From an uncultured Alistipes sp. (GTDB lineage: Bacteria; Bacteroidota; Bacteroidia; Bacteroidales; Rikenellaceae), in NCBI GenBank assembly GCA_900550375.1, contig URRP01000010.1:1-55849 (forward strand): DNA of 55,849 nt, read 5' to 3'. Shown here in pieces: positions 16,364-23,857 of this stretch. The notes under the pieces were generated by a model. The model saw nothing but the letters and a program-made list of their open reading frames with translations. It did not search any database and was not told the origin of the DNA. Each line of letters begins with the position of its first letter. Within the stretch, counting starts at the first letter, position 1. The translations under genes and the position numbers were made by a program.

Positions 16364-17695
16364 CTACTTCAACCGCTCCTTGATCGCTTTCGACTCGGCT
16401 TCGTAGCCGGGCTTCTCCAGCAGGGCGAACATATTCTTCTTATAAGCCTCGACACCCGGCTGGTTGAAGGGGTTCACACCCAGCAGATAACCGCTGATGC
16501 CGCACGCCTTCTCGAAGAAATAGAGCAATGCGCCCAGCGTGTGCGCCGTGATCTCGGGAATCTCGATACGGACATTGGGCACGCCGCCGTCGACATGCGC
16601 CAGCTGCACGCCCAGTTCAGCCATGCGGTTCACCTCCGAAAGACGTTTGCCTGCGAGGTAGTTCAATCCGTCGAGGTTCTCGGCATCGGATTCGATGCGC
16701 ACCTCGTGCTTCGATTCGGCTACCGAGAGAATCGTCTCGAACATCGTCCGCTCGCCCTCCTGAATATACTGTCCCATCGAGTGGAGATCGGCCGTGAGGG
16801 TCACGCTCGCGGGGAAAAGTCCCTTACCGTCCTTGCCCTCCGACTCGCCGTAGAGCTGTTTCCACCACTCGTTGACATACTGGAGTTTCGGCTCATAGGA
16901 ACCCAGAATCTCGATCTTCTTGCCCGTCTGATAAAGCGCATGACGCACCGCTGCATAAACCGCCGCGGGATTCTCCGCGAAGGCGACCTGTTCGCCCGTG
17001 GCGCGCTCCATCTCCTCGGCGCCGCGTACCAGCGCGGCGATATCGACGCCGGCGGCAGCAAGCGGCAGCAGTCCCACCGGCGTGAGCACCGAGAAACGGC
17101 CGCCCACATCGTCGGGGATGACGAACGTGGCATAGCCCTCGTCGCTGGCCAGCGTCTTCAGGGCGCCGCGCGCACGGTCGGTGATGGCCACGATCCGCTC
17201 GGCAGCCTCCGCCTTGCCGTAACGCCGCTCGATCTCGGCCTTGATGATGCGAAACGCCACGGCCGGTTCGGTCGTCGTTCCCGACTTGGAGATGACGATC
17301 GCCGCGATCGAATGGCCCTTGACGGCGTCGAGCAGCTCATACGTATAATCTTCCGAGAGATTCTGACCGGCGAATACGACGACCGGTTCTTTATGCGGAC
17401 GCAGGGCGGCGAACGAATCGTTCATCGCCTCGGCCACGGCTTTGGCACCCAGATAGGAGCCGCCGATACCGATGCAGATAATCACGTCGGCCCGCTCGCG
17501 CAGTTTCTTGGCCTCGGCCTCGATGCGCGACAGCTCCTGCGACGTAATCGACGACGGAAGGGTTACCCAGCCCAGAAAATCGTTGCCGGCTCCCTGCTTC
17601 GAATAGAGCAGCGAGAGCGCTTTGCGGGCGCACTCCTCCATCTGGGGAGTGACCTCCACACCGGCTTTCGAAATATCAAGTTTCAGCGTTTTCAT
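16364..17695 (-). CDS. pgi: Glucose-6-phosphate isomerase
   Basis: Cytosolic glycolytic enzyme interconverting glucose 6-phosphate and fructose 6-phosphate. 443 aa, the shorter bacterial form. Signature segments: ICIGIGGSYLGAKAV (about 95-110), VVISKSGTTTEPAVAFR (phosphate-binding SKSGTT), and near the end GVNPFNQPGVEAYKKN with the conserved lysine. Monocistronic, transcribed away from mreB from a back-to-back promoter pair. Confidence 0.97.
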   Translation of the reverse strand: MKTLKLDISKAGVEVTPQMEECARKALSLLYSKQGAGNDFLGWVTLPSSITSQELSRIEAEAKKLRERADVIICIGIGGSYLGAKAVAEAMNDSFAALRPHKEPVVVFAGQNLSEDYTYELLDAVKGHSIAAIVISKSGTTTEPAVAFRIIKAEIERRYGKAEAAERIVAITDRARGALKTLASDEGYATFVIPDDVGGRFSVLTPVGLLPLAAAGVDIAALVRGAEEMERATGEQVAFAENPAAVYAAVRHALYQTGKKIEILGSYEPKLQYVNEWWKQLYGESEGKDGKGLFPASVTLTADLHSMGQYIQEGERTMFETILSVAESKHEVRIESDAENLDGLNYLAGKRLSEVNRMAELGVQLAHVDGGVPNVRIEIPEITAHTLGALLYFFEKACGISGYLLGVNPFNQPGVEAYKKNMFALLEKPGYEAESKAIKERLK

Positions 17696-17735
17696 ACGAA
17701 ATAGGATTTAAATTCGTCAGTTAGCAATAACACGA

Positions 17736-17769
17736 CAAAAGTAGTTAAAATTCTTAAAAATTGTTGCAA
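17736..17769 (-). promoter_or_regulatory. pgi promoter
   Basis: Minus-strand TACTTTTG (17736-17743) with TTG at plus 17767-17769, 23 bases upstream. The TTG lies inside the palindrome GTTGCAAC (17763-17770) that also supplies the -33 box of mreB. Confidence 0.6.
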
Positions 17770-17797
17770 CTATATTCCGTTCTTTTTCCTATCTTTG
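17764..17797 (+). promoter_or_regulatory. mreB promoter
   Basis: TTG (17764-17766), 23-base spacer, TATCTTTG (17790-17797). It predicts a leader of about 160 bases before mreB. Confidence 0.65.
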
Positions 17798-17882
17798 CCA
17801 AAGACAAATTTCGGCTCAGATAGGCTGCACTCCGGCAAAACGAGCTGCGCTCGGTTCTGCTCCCGACTTGCACCGTCTTTGC
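17790..17882 (+). repeat. Dispersed promoter/leader element, copy at mreB
   Basis: About 84-base unit bounded by TATCTTTGC and GTCTTTGC. It contains GGCTCAGATAGGCTGC (17813-17828) and a hairpin with arms 17834-17845 and 17849-17861 (CGAGC-TGC-GCTCG at its tip). A diverged copy precedes nadK (43303-43393). Confidence 0.65.
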
Positions 17883-17963
17883 AAAGGAGATGCCCGCCGG
17901 CCGCACTTGCGGACAACCGGCGCGGAACCCGCTTAAAATACTGAATAATAAATAGAAAACAAT

Positions 17964-18983
17964 ATGGGACTTTTTTCGTTGACACAGGAGTTGGCCATCG
18001 ACCTCGGTACGGCCAATACCCTGATTATCTACAACGGCCGCGTGGTGGTGGACGAGCCTTCGATCGTCGCCATCGACTCCCACTCGGGCAAGCTGGTCGC
18101 CATCGGCGAACGGGCGCGCGCCATGCATGAGAAGACCAACCCCAACATCAAGACGATCCGTCCGCTCAAAGACGGCGTGATCGCCGATTTCACGGCCACC
18201 GAACTGATGCTGCGCGGTATGATCAAGAAGGTCAAGACTTCGGGCCACCTCTTTTCTCCCTCGATCAAGATGGTGATCTGCATTCCGTCGGGTTCGACAA
18301 ACGTCGAAATCCGCGCCGTGCGCGATTCGGCCGAACATGCCGGAGGCCGCGAGGTCTACATGATCTACGAACCGATGGCCGCCGCGCTGGGTGCGGGACT
18401 CGATGTCGAGGCACCCGAGGGAAATATGGTCATCGACATCGGCGGCGGTACGTCGGAGATCGCCTGCATCTCGCTGGGCGGCATCGTCTGCTCGGAATCG
18501 ATCGCCGTGGCGGGCGACGTCTTCACCACCGACATCCAAAATTACGTCCGCCAGCAGCACAACATCCGTATCGGCGAGCGGACGGCGGAAGCGATCAAAT
18601 GCGCTATCGGAGCCGCCGTGCCCAAACTGGACGAGGAACCGGAGGATTTCACCGTCACGGGTCCCAATATGCTGACGGCACTGCCGCAGAGCGTGACGCT
18701 CAACTACAACGAGATCGCCTATGCACTCGAGAAATCGCTCGTGAAACTCGACGCCGCGCTGATGAAGGTACTCGAAACGATGCCGCCCGAGTTGTATGCC
18801 GACATCGTCAAGAACGGCATTTATCTGGCCGGCGGCGGCGCGCTCATCAAGGGACTCGACCGGCGTCTGACCGAGAAGACGGGACTCCCGTTCCACGTCG
18901 CCGAAGATCCGTTGCGCGCCATCGCACGCGGCACGGGTATCGCACTGAAAAACATCGACCGCTTCTCGTTCCTGATGAAATAA
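17964..18983 (+). CDS. mreB: Rod shape-determining protein MreB
   Basis: Actin-like protein that polymerises under the inner membrane and guides lateral wall synthesis. 339 aa. Phosphate-binding motif IDLGTANTLI at the N-terminus, the second loop IDIGGGTSEIA (about 156-166), and adenosine-site LAGGGALIKGLD near residue 293. The N-terminus MGLFSLTQELA lacks a long amphipathic helix but is hydrophobic. First gene of the five-gene rod-shape operon; a strong hairpin lies between it and mreC. Confidence 0.98.
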   Translation: MGLFSLTQELAIDLGTANTLIIYNGRVVVDEPSIVAIDSHSGKLVAIGERARAMHEKTNPNIKTIRPLKDGVIADFTATELMLRGMIKKVKTSGHLFSPSIKMVICIPSGSTNVEIRAVRDSAEHAGGREVYMIYEPMAAALGAGLDVEAPEGNMVIDIGGGTSEIACISLGGIVCSESIAVAGDVFTTDIQNYVRQQHNIRIGERTAEAIKCAIGAAVPKLDEEPEDFTVTGPNMLTALPQSVTLNYNEIAYALEKSLVKLDAALMKVLETMPPELYADIVKNGIYLAGGGALIKGLDRRLTEKTGLPFHVAEDPLRAIARGTGIALKNIDRFSFLMK

Positions 18984-19009
18984 GCGGTTCACGACGACCT
19001 CGGAAGAGT

Positions 19010-19053
19010 TCCCGTTTGCAGGCGGCGGCCGTTGCCCGCCGCCGGAAACGGGA
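19010..19053 (+). other. Strong hairpin between mreB and mreC
   Basis: TCCCGTTT (19010-19017) pairs with AAACGGGA (19046-19053), and inside it GGCGGCGG (19021-19028) pairs with CCGCCGCC (19036-19043): 16 pairs with one internal loop. No T tail follows, so it looks like an mRNA-stabilising, processing or attenuating structure rather than a full terminator. Confidence 0.75.
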
Positions 19054-19112
19054 CGATTCGTCTACCGGACAGCCCGCTGGCCGGCGAGAGTCGAAAAACC
19101 CAGACCGGAGAG

Positions 19113-19937
19113 GTGTACAAGTTACTCGAATTTCTGCGGAGCATCTACGTAGCGCTCCTGTTCGTCATCATCGAAGCGATGGCGATCAGTTATTATGCCC
19201 ACTCCTCCCACTTTACGCAGGCGCGCATCCTCACCCAGTCCAACCGGCTGGCGGGCGGAATCCACGGGGCAATTCACGGCGTGAAACGCTTCTTCGCCCT
19301 GCCCGCCGAGAACGAACGCCTGCTCGAACGGGTCGCAGCACTGGAGAATGAATTGTCGCTCTACCGCGAACAGGAGCTTTACGCCGCTCTCGACACGATC
19401 GGATCGCCCCTGACCGGTCCGTACCGTTATACGACCGCCCGCGTCGTGGCGAACTCGATCAACAAGCAGGAGAACCTGCTCACGCTCAACAAGGGACTCG
19501 ACTTCGAGGTTTCACCCGAGACAGCCGTGGTTACCCCCTCGGGCGCAATGGTGGGGTATGTCGTCAGCTGCTCGGAACGCTATTCGGTCGCCGTATCGAT
19601 CCTCAACACCGCGTTCCGCGCCAGCGGCGAGGTGGCGGGCGACGGCCACTTCGGCTCGATCTATTGGGACGGCTTCGACGCGGAGCATGTCCGTATGCGC
19701 GACCTGTCGAAATATGCCGCCGTCGAGCAGGGCGACACGATCGTCTCGACGAGCTTCTCACGCTACTTTCCGGCCGGCATCCTGATCGGCACGGTCGAGG
19801 AGTTCGAGCTGAACCAGACCCGCACGGCCTACGACGTGCGCATCCGGCTGGCGGCCGATATGACGGCGCTGCACGACGTGGTGCTCGTCAAAAATCAGGA
19901 CTCCAACGAGCAGCGGCAGTTGGAAGAGGGAATTTAA
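19113..19937 (+). CDS. mreC: Rod shape-determining protein MreC
   Basis: Bitopic inner-membrane protein with a periplasmic beta domain that scaffolds the elongasome. 274 aa: one membrane helix (about residues 10-28, IYVALLFVIIEAMAIS), a coiled coil (about 60-90, ENERLLERVAALENELSLYR), then the MreC beta domain with YTTARVVANSINKQENLLTL and GDTIVSTSFSRYFPAGILIG. I chose the GTG at 19113 after a GGAGAG stretch because VYKLLEFLRSIY is the usual beginning; the frame is open about 27 codons upstream. Third base usage and position fit the operon. Confidence 0.93.
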   Translation: MYKLLEFLRSIYVALLFVIIEAMAISYYAHSSHFTQARILTQSNRLAGGIHGAIHGVKRFFALPAENERLLERVAALENELSLYREQELYAALDTIGSPLTGPYRYTTARVVANSINKQENLLTLNKGLDFEVSPETAVVTPSGAMVGYVVSCSERYSVAVSILNTAFRASGEVAGDGHFGSIYWDGFDAEHVRMRDLSKYAAVEQGDTIVSTSFSRYFPAGILIGTVEEFELNQTRTAYDVRIRLAADMTALHDVVLVKNQDSNEQRQLEEGI

Positions 19938-19980
19938 AACAAACGAACGAAGGGCTGCACCCCGACTTTTCGACCGAGAT

Positions 19981-20499
19981 ATGTACCGAACCCTACAATA
20001 CGCACTTCTGTTTCTGGTGGCGGCGCTGTTGCAGATTTTTCTGTTCAACAACCTGTCGCTGAGCGTCTATCTCAACCCGCTGGTCTACGTGGTCTTCATC
20101 GCGCTGCTGCCGATGGAGACGACACCGCTCAAGATGCTCTTGGCGGGGCTGGCGATGGGACTCGCGATGGACTGGACGATGGGCGCCGCCGGCGTGAACA
20201 CCATCGCTACGGTCTTCATCGCCTTCGTGCGTATCCACCTGCTCAATTTCATCTGCGGCAAGGAGAACGTCCACGACGGCGGCGTGCCCTCGGCGCGGCG
20301 GCTGGGAGAGAAATCCTTCGTGGCCTATCTCGCCCTGACGGTCATTCTCCACAATGCGATCTTTTTCTATATGGAGGCGCTCTCTTGGTCGCACGCACTG
20401 CTGACGCTGCTGCGGCTCGGGGTGAGCGCCGCGGTCAGCATCTTCTTCTGCTGGCTGATCGCACAAGTATTCACCTCCCGACTCTCGCCGCGGATATGA
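19981..20499 (+). CDS. mreD: Rod shape-determining protein MreD
   Basis: 172-aa polytopic inner-membrane protein with five to six hydrophobic helices, partner of MreC in the elongasome. Typical features are the N-terminal membrane segment LLFLVAALLQIFLFNNL and the PLVYVVFIALLPMETTPLK stretch. Its stop overlaps the mrdA start (ATGA, 20496-20499), indicating translational coupling. Confidence 0.92.
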   Translation: MYRTLQYALLFLVAALLQIFLFNNLSLSVYLNPLVYVVFIALLPMETTPLKMLLAGLAMGLAMDWTMGAAGVNTIATVFIAFVRIHLLNFICGKENVHDGGVPSARRLGEKSFVAYLALTVILHNAIFFYMEALSWSHALLTLLRLGVSAAVSIFFCWLIAQVFTSRLSPRI

Positions 20500-22325
20500 T
20501 CGACTCTCGTGAAGGATATGCGCGGATGCGCACGCTGCAAGCGGTGGTGCTGCTGATCTTCGGCGTCATCGTCCTGCGGCTGGCCTATATCCAGCTCATC
20601 GACCCCAAATACGAAAAGCTGGCGCGCGGCAATGCGCTGCGTCATGTCGTCCAGTATCCGCCGCGCGGCGAGGTCTTCGACCGCAACGGCGAATATCTGG
20701 CACAGAACCGCGCCTGCTACGATCTGATGGTCATCTACCGCGAACTGCCCCGCGAAGGGTTCGACACGCTGCGGATGCTCGATATGCTGGGTATCTCTCG
20801 CGCCAAACTCGAACGCGCGCTGCGAAACGCCCGCATGAGTCCGCGCGTACCCTACATGGTGACGAATTTCCTGCCCGGCGAGGTGAAGCTGCGCTTCGAC
20901 GAGAACCACTTCCCCGGCTTCTACACCGTCTACCGCACCATCCGCCGTTATCCGCGCGAGATCGGCGGCAACCTGCTGGGCGACGTGGGCGAGATCAACG
21001 CCGCGCAGCTCAAACGCAACCCCCACTACCGCGCCGGCGACTACATCGGCCAGAGCGGCATCGAGAAAGCTTACGAAGAGGTGCTGCGCGGCAAGAACGG
21101 CATAAAGATCAACGAGATCGACACGCACGGCGTGGTCAAAGGCTCCTATATGGACGGAATGTTCGATTCGCTGCCCGAACCGGGTGATTATATCGTCTGC
21201 ACGATCGACGGCCGCCTGCAAGCCTTCGCCGAAGAGCTGATGCGCGGCAAGGTGGGCGCGGCAGTGGCCATCGAACCTTCGACGGGCGAAATTCTGATGA
21301 TGGTCTCTTCGCCTACGTTCGATCCCGACGAAATGGTCGGACGCGACCGCGGCAACAACTATATGAAAATGCTCCGCAACAAGCGGCAGCCGATGTTCAA
21401 CCGCGCTGTGAAGGCCAAATACCCTCCGGGTTCGACCTTCAAAATGGTACAGGGACTCATCGGTTTGCAGGAGGGCGTGCTCACGCCCGAGAACCGCTAC
21501 TCCTGCAACGGCGGATTTCACTACGGCCGGCGCGTGATGAAGTGCCACGCCCACGCCTCGCCGCTCAACCTGCGCGATGCGGTGGCCAACTCGTGCAATG
21601 CCTACTTCTGCTACGTGCTGCGCAACATTCTCGAAAACCGCCGTTACGAAGATATCGAACACGGTTTCGATACGTGGAAAACCTACGTCAACAGCCTCGG
21701 CTTCGGGCGCAAGCTCGAATCCGACTTCTTGGACGAAGGGACGGGAAGCGTCCCGTCGAGTGAATACTACGACCGCGTCTACCACGGTTCGTGGAATGCG
21801 CTGACGGTCATCTCGCTCTCGATCGGGCAGGGCGAGCTGGGTTGCACACCGCTCCAGATGGCCAACTTCGCGGCCATTCTGGCCAATCGGGGCTACTACT
21901 ACATCCCCCACATCGTCAAACGCATCGAAGGGCGCGATTCGATCGACCGCCGCTTCTATGAAAAGCAGTATACGATGATCGACCCCAAGCACTTCGAACC
22001 GATCGTCGACGGAATGTGGCGCGGCGTAAACGTCGGCGGCACCTCGACCTTGGCGCGGCTCGACGGCTGGGACGTCTGCGGGAAGACGGGAACGGCCCAG
22101 AACCCACAGGGACGCGACCACTCGACCTTCCTCACCTTCGCGCCGAAGGACAATCCCCGCATCGCGATCTCGGTCTATGTCGAGAACGGCGGATTCGGGG
22201 CTACGATCGCCCTGCCGATCGCCTCGCTCGTGGAGGAGTACTACCTTACCGATACGATCACCCGTCCATGGCTCGTCGAACGGGTGAAGAACACGCAAAT
22301 CTACTACCCCTCCTATGCAAAGTAG
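20496..22325 (+). CDS. mrdA: Penicillin-binding protein 2 (transpeptidase)
   Basis: Class B PBP that cross-links peptidoglycan during elongation, working with RodA. 609 aa: N-terminal membrane anchor (about 13-31), PBP dimerisation domain, then the transpeptidase domain with SxxK at Ser313-Thr-Phe-Lys316 (PGSTFKM), SxN in NSCNAYF, and KTG at Lys530 (CGKTGTAQNP). All catalytic motifs are intact. The start is the ATG overlapping the mreD stop. It ends in TAG inside the first codons of rodA. Confidence 0.97.
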   Translation: MIDSREGYARMRTLQAVVLLIFGVIVLRLAYIQLIDPKYEKLARGNALRHVVQYPPRGEVFDRNGEYLAQNRACYDLMVIYRELPREGFDTLRMLDMLGISRAKLERALRNARMSPRVPYMVTNFLPGEVKLRFDENHFPGFYTVYRTIRRYPREIGGNLLGDVGEINAAQLKRNPHYRAGDYIGQSGIEKAYEEVLRGKNGIKINEIDTHGVVKGSYMDGMFDSLPEPGDYIVCTIDGRLQAFAEELMRGKVGAAVAIEPSTGEILMMVSSPTFDPDEMVGRDRGNNYMKMLRNKRQPMFNRAVKAKYPPGSTFKMVQGLIGLQEGVLTPENRYSCNGGFHYGRRVMKCHAHASPLNLRDAVANSCNAYFCYVLRNILENRRYEDIEHGFDTWKTYVNSLGFGRKLESDFLDEGTGSVPSSEYYDRVYHGSWNALTVISLSIGQGELGCTPLQMANFAAILANRGYYYIPHIVKRIEGRDSIDRRFYEKQYTMIDPKHFEPIVDGMWRGVNVGGTSTLARLDGWDVCGKTGTAQNPQGRDHSTFLTFAPKDNPRIAISVYVENGGFGATIALPIASLVEEYYLTDTITRPWLVERVKNTQIYYPSYAK

Positions 22326-23751
22326 AATCAAAAGCGGACTGTTCCAAGGGGTGGATTTCTGTGCCGTCCTCTACTACCTACTGCTGGTAGCGGCGGGTTG
22401 CATCTGTATCACCGCCGCCTCGTTCGACGAGGAGACGGCCGATTTCTTCGCCTTCTCGCATTTCTACATCAAGCAGTATCTCTGGGTGACGGCCGTGCTC
22501 GTCGTGGCGCTCGTCATTCTGCTGCTCGACGTGCGCTACTATCATATGTGGGCCTATCCGTTATATATAATAGGTATCGTGGTGATGATCGGAGTATTGA
22601 TCGCCGGCAAAGAGGTCAACGGCGCCAAGTCGTGGATCGAGCTGGGATCGTTCCGAATCCAGCCCGTCGAATTCGTCAAGATCGCCACGGCGCTGGCGCT
22701 GGCGCGCGTGATGAGCAACTACTCCTTCTCGATCAACCGCTTCGGCGACCTGATGCGCGTGGGGGTGATTATCGGTATTCCGATGCTGCTCACCATCCTG
22801 CAGAACGACACGGGATCGGGCATCGTGCTGGGCGCGTTCCTCTTCGTCCTCTACCGCGAAGGACTCAACAAGTGGCTCTGCATCCCGATTCTGCTTATCG
22901 CGGCGCTCTTTATCGTCTCGTTTCTGCTGACACCCATGACGCTGCTGATCCTGCTGATTCTGATCTGCACGCTCTCGGAGGCGATGATGAACGGCCGGTG
23001 GCGCTCGCGCATCGTCTATCTCGCGGTGCTGGCGCTCTCGGCGATCGTCCTCTGTTCGCTGATGGGCTTCATCGCCCCGGGCGCGATGGACATCTACCGC
23101 AGTCTGCTGACCGTGACGCTCGCCTCGCTGCTGATCGTGGCGATCTACGCCTACCGCACGCGGCTGATGAACATCCTCCTGATGGCGGGGCTTTTCGTCA
23201 TTTCGATGGCCTTCGTCCCCGCTACCGACTACATCTTCGAATCGGTTCTCAAACCGCATCAGCAGGAGCGCATCCTGAGTTATCTGGGTATCGTCGACAA
23301 ACCGCAGGGGATCGACTACAATGTCAACCAATCGAAAATCGCCATCGGCTCGGGCGGATTCGCAGGTAAAGGATTCCTTCAGGGGACACAGATCAAATAC
23401 AACTTCGTGCCCGAAAAGCATACCGACTTCATCTTCTGCACCGTCGGCGAAGAGTGGGGATTTCTGGGTGCCGTGGTGGTGCTCGGCATCCTGTGCCTGC
23501 TGCTGTTACGACTCATCAAAATGGGCGAACGGCAGGAGGAACCCTTCGGCCGCGTCTACTGTTACAGCGTGGCAGCGATCCTGCTCTTCCACGTGCTGGT
23601 CAACGTCGGCATGACCATCGGACTGATGCCCGTGATGGGTATTCCGCTCCCCTTCATGAGCTACGGCGGCTCATCGCTGCTGGCCTTCACCATCCTGCTC
23701 TTCATCGCCATCCGTCTCGACGCTTCGACGCGGCAATTTCCGTCGACTTAA
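22315..23751 (+). CDS. rodA: Peptidoglycan glycosyltransferase RodA
   Basis: SEDS-family integral membrane polymerase that makes glycan strands from lipid II; partner of PBP2. 478 aa with about ten to twelve membrane helices, longer than E. coli RodA (about 370) because of extra hydrophobic helices around residues 190-290. Family segments: GAKSWIELGSFRIQPVEFVK, GFLQGTQIKYNFVPEKHTD and GIPLPFMSYGGSS. It overlaps mrdA by 11 bases. Last gene of the operon. Confidence 0.96.
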   Translation: MQSRIKSGLFQGVDFCAVLYYLLLVAAGCICITAASFDEETADFFAFSHFYIKQYLWVTAVLVVALVILLLDVRYYHMWAYPLYIIGIVVMIGVLIAGKEVNGAKSWIELGSFRIQPVEFVKIATALALARVMSNYSFSINRFGDLMRVGVIIGIPMLLTILQNDTGSGIVLGAFLFVLYREGLNKWLCIPILLIAALFIVSFLLTPMTLLILLILICTLSEAMMNGRWRSRIVYLAVLALSAIVLCSLMGFIAPGAMDIYRSLLTVTLASLLIVAIYAYRTRLMNILLMAGLFVISMAFVPATDYIFESVLKPHQQERILSYLGIVDKPQGIDYNVNQSKIAIGSGGFAGKGFLQGTQIKYNFVPEKHTDFIFCTVGEEWGFLGAVVVLGILCLLLLRLIKMGERQEEPFGRVYCYSVAAILLFHVLVNVGMTIGLMPVMGIPLPFMSYGGSSLLAFTILLFIAIRLDASTRQFPST

Positions 23752-23828
23752 CGTTAGGTTAACGTACGGAAGATGTTAACGAAACATTAAATCTCGTCCG
23801 AGGCTGTGCAAATCCGCGCCGGATAGAC

Positions 23829-23836
23829 TATTTTTG
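23829..23836 (+). promoter_or_regulatory. -7 box for the calcium ATPase gene
   Basis: TATTTTTG, 21 bases before the ATG at 23858. Upstream lie three TTAACG copies (23748, 23759, 23776). Confidence 0.5.
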
Positions 23837-23857
23837 CAATTCAGAAAACAATCGGAC

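Noticed and set aside
17770..17985. Minus-strand frame reading PECSLSEPKFVFGKD
   Set aside because: It is the translated antisense of the mreB leader element and overlaps the pgi and mreB promoters; not a gene.
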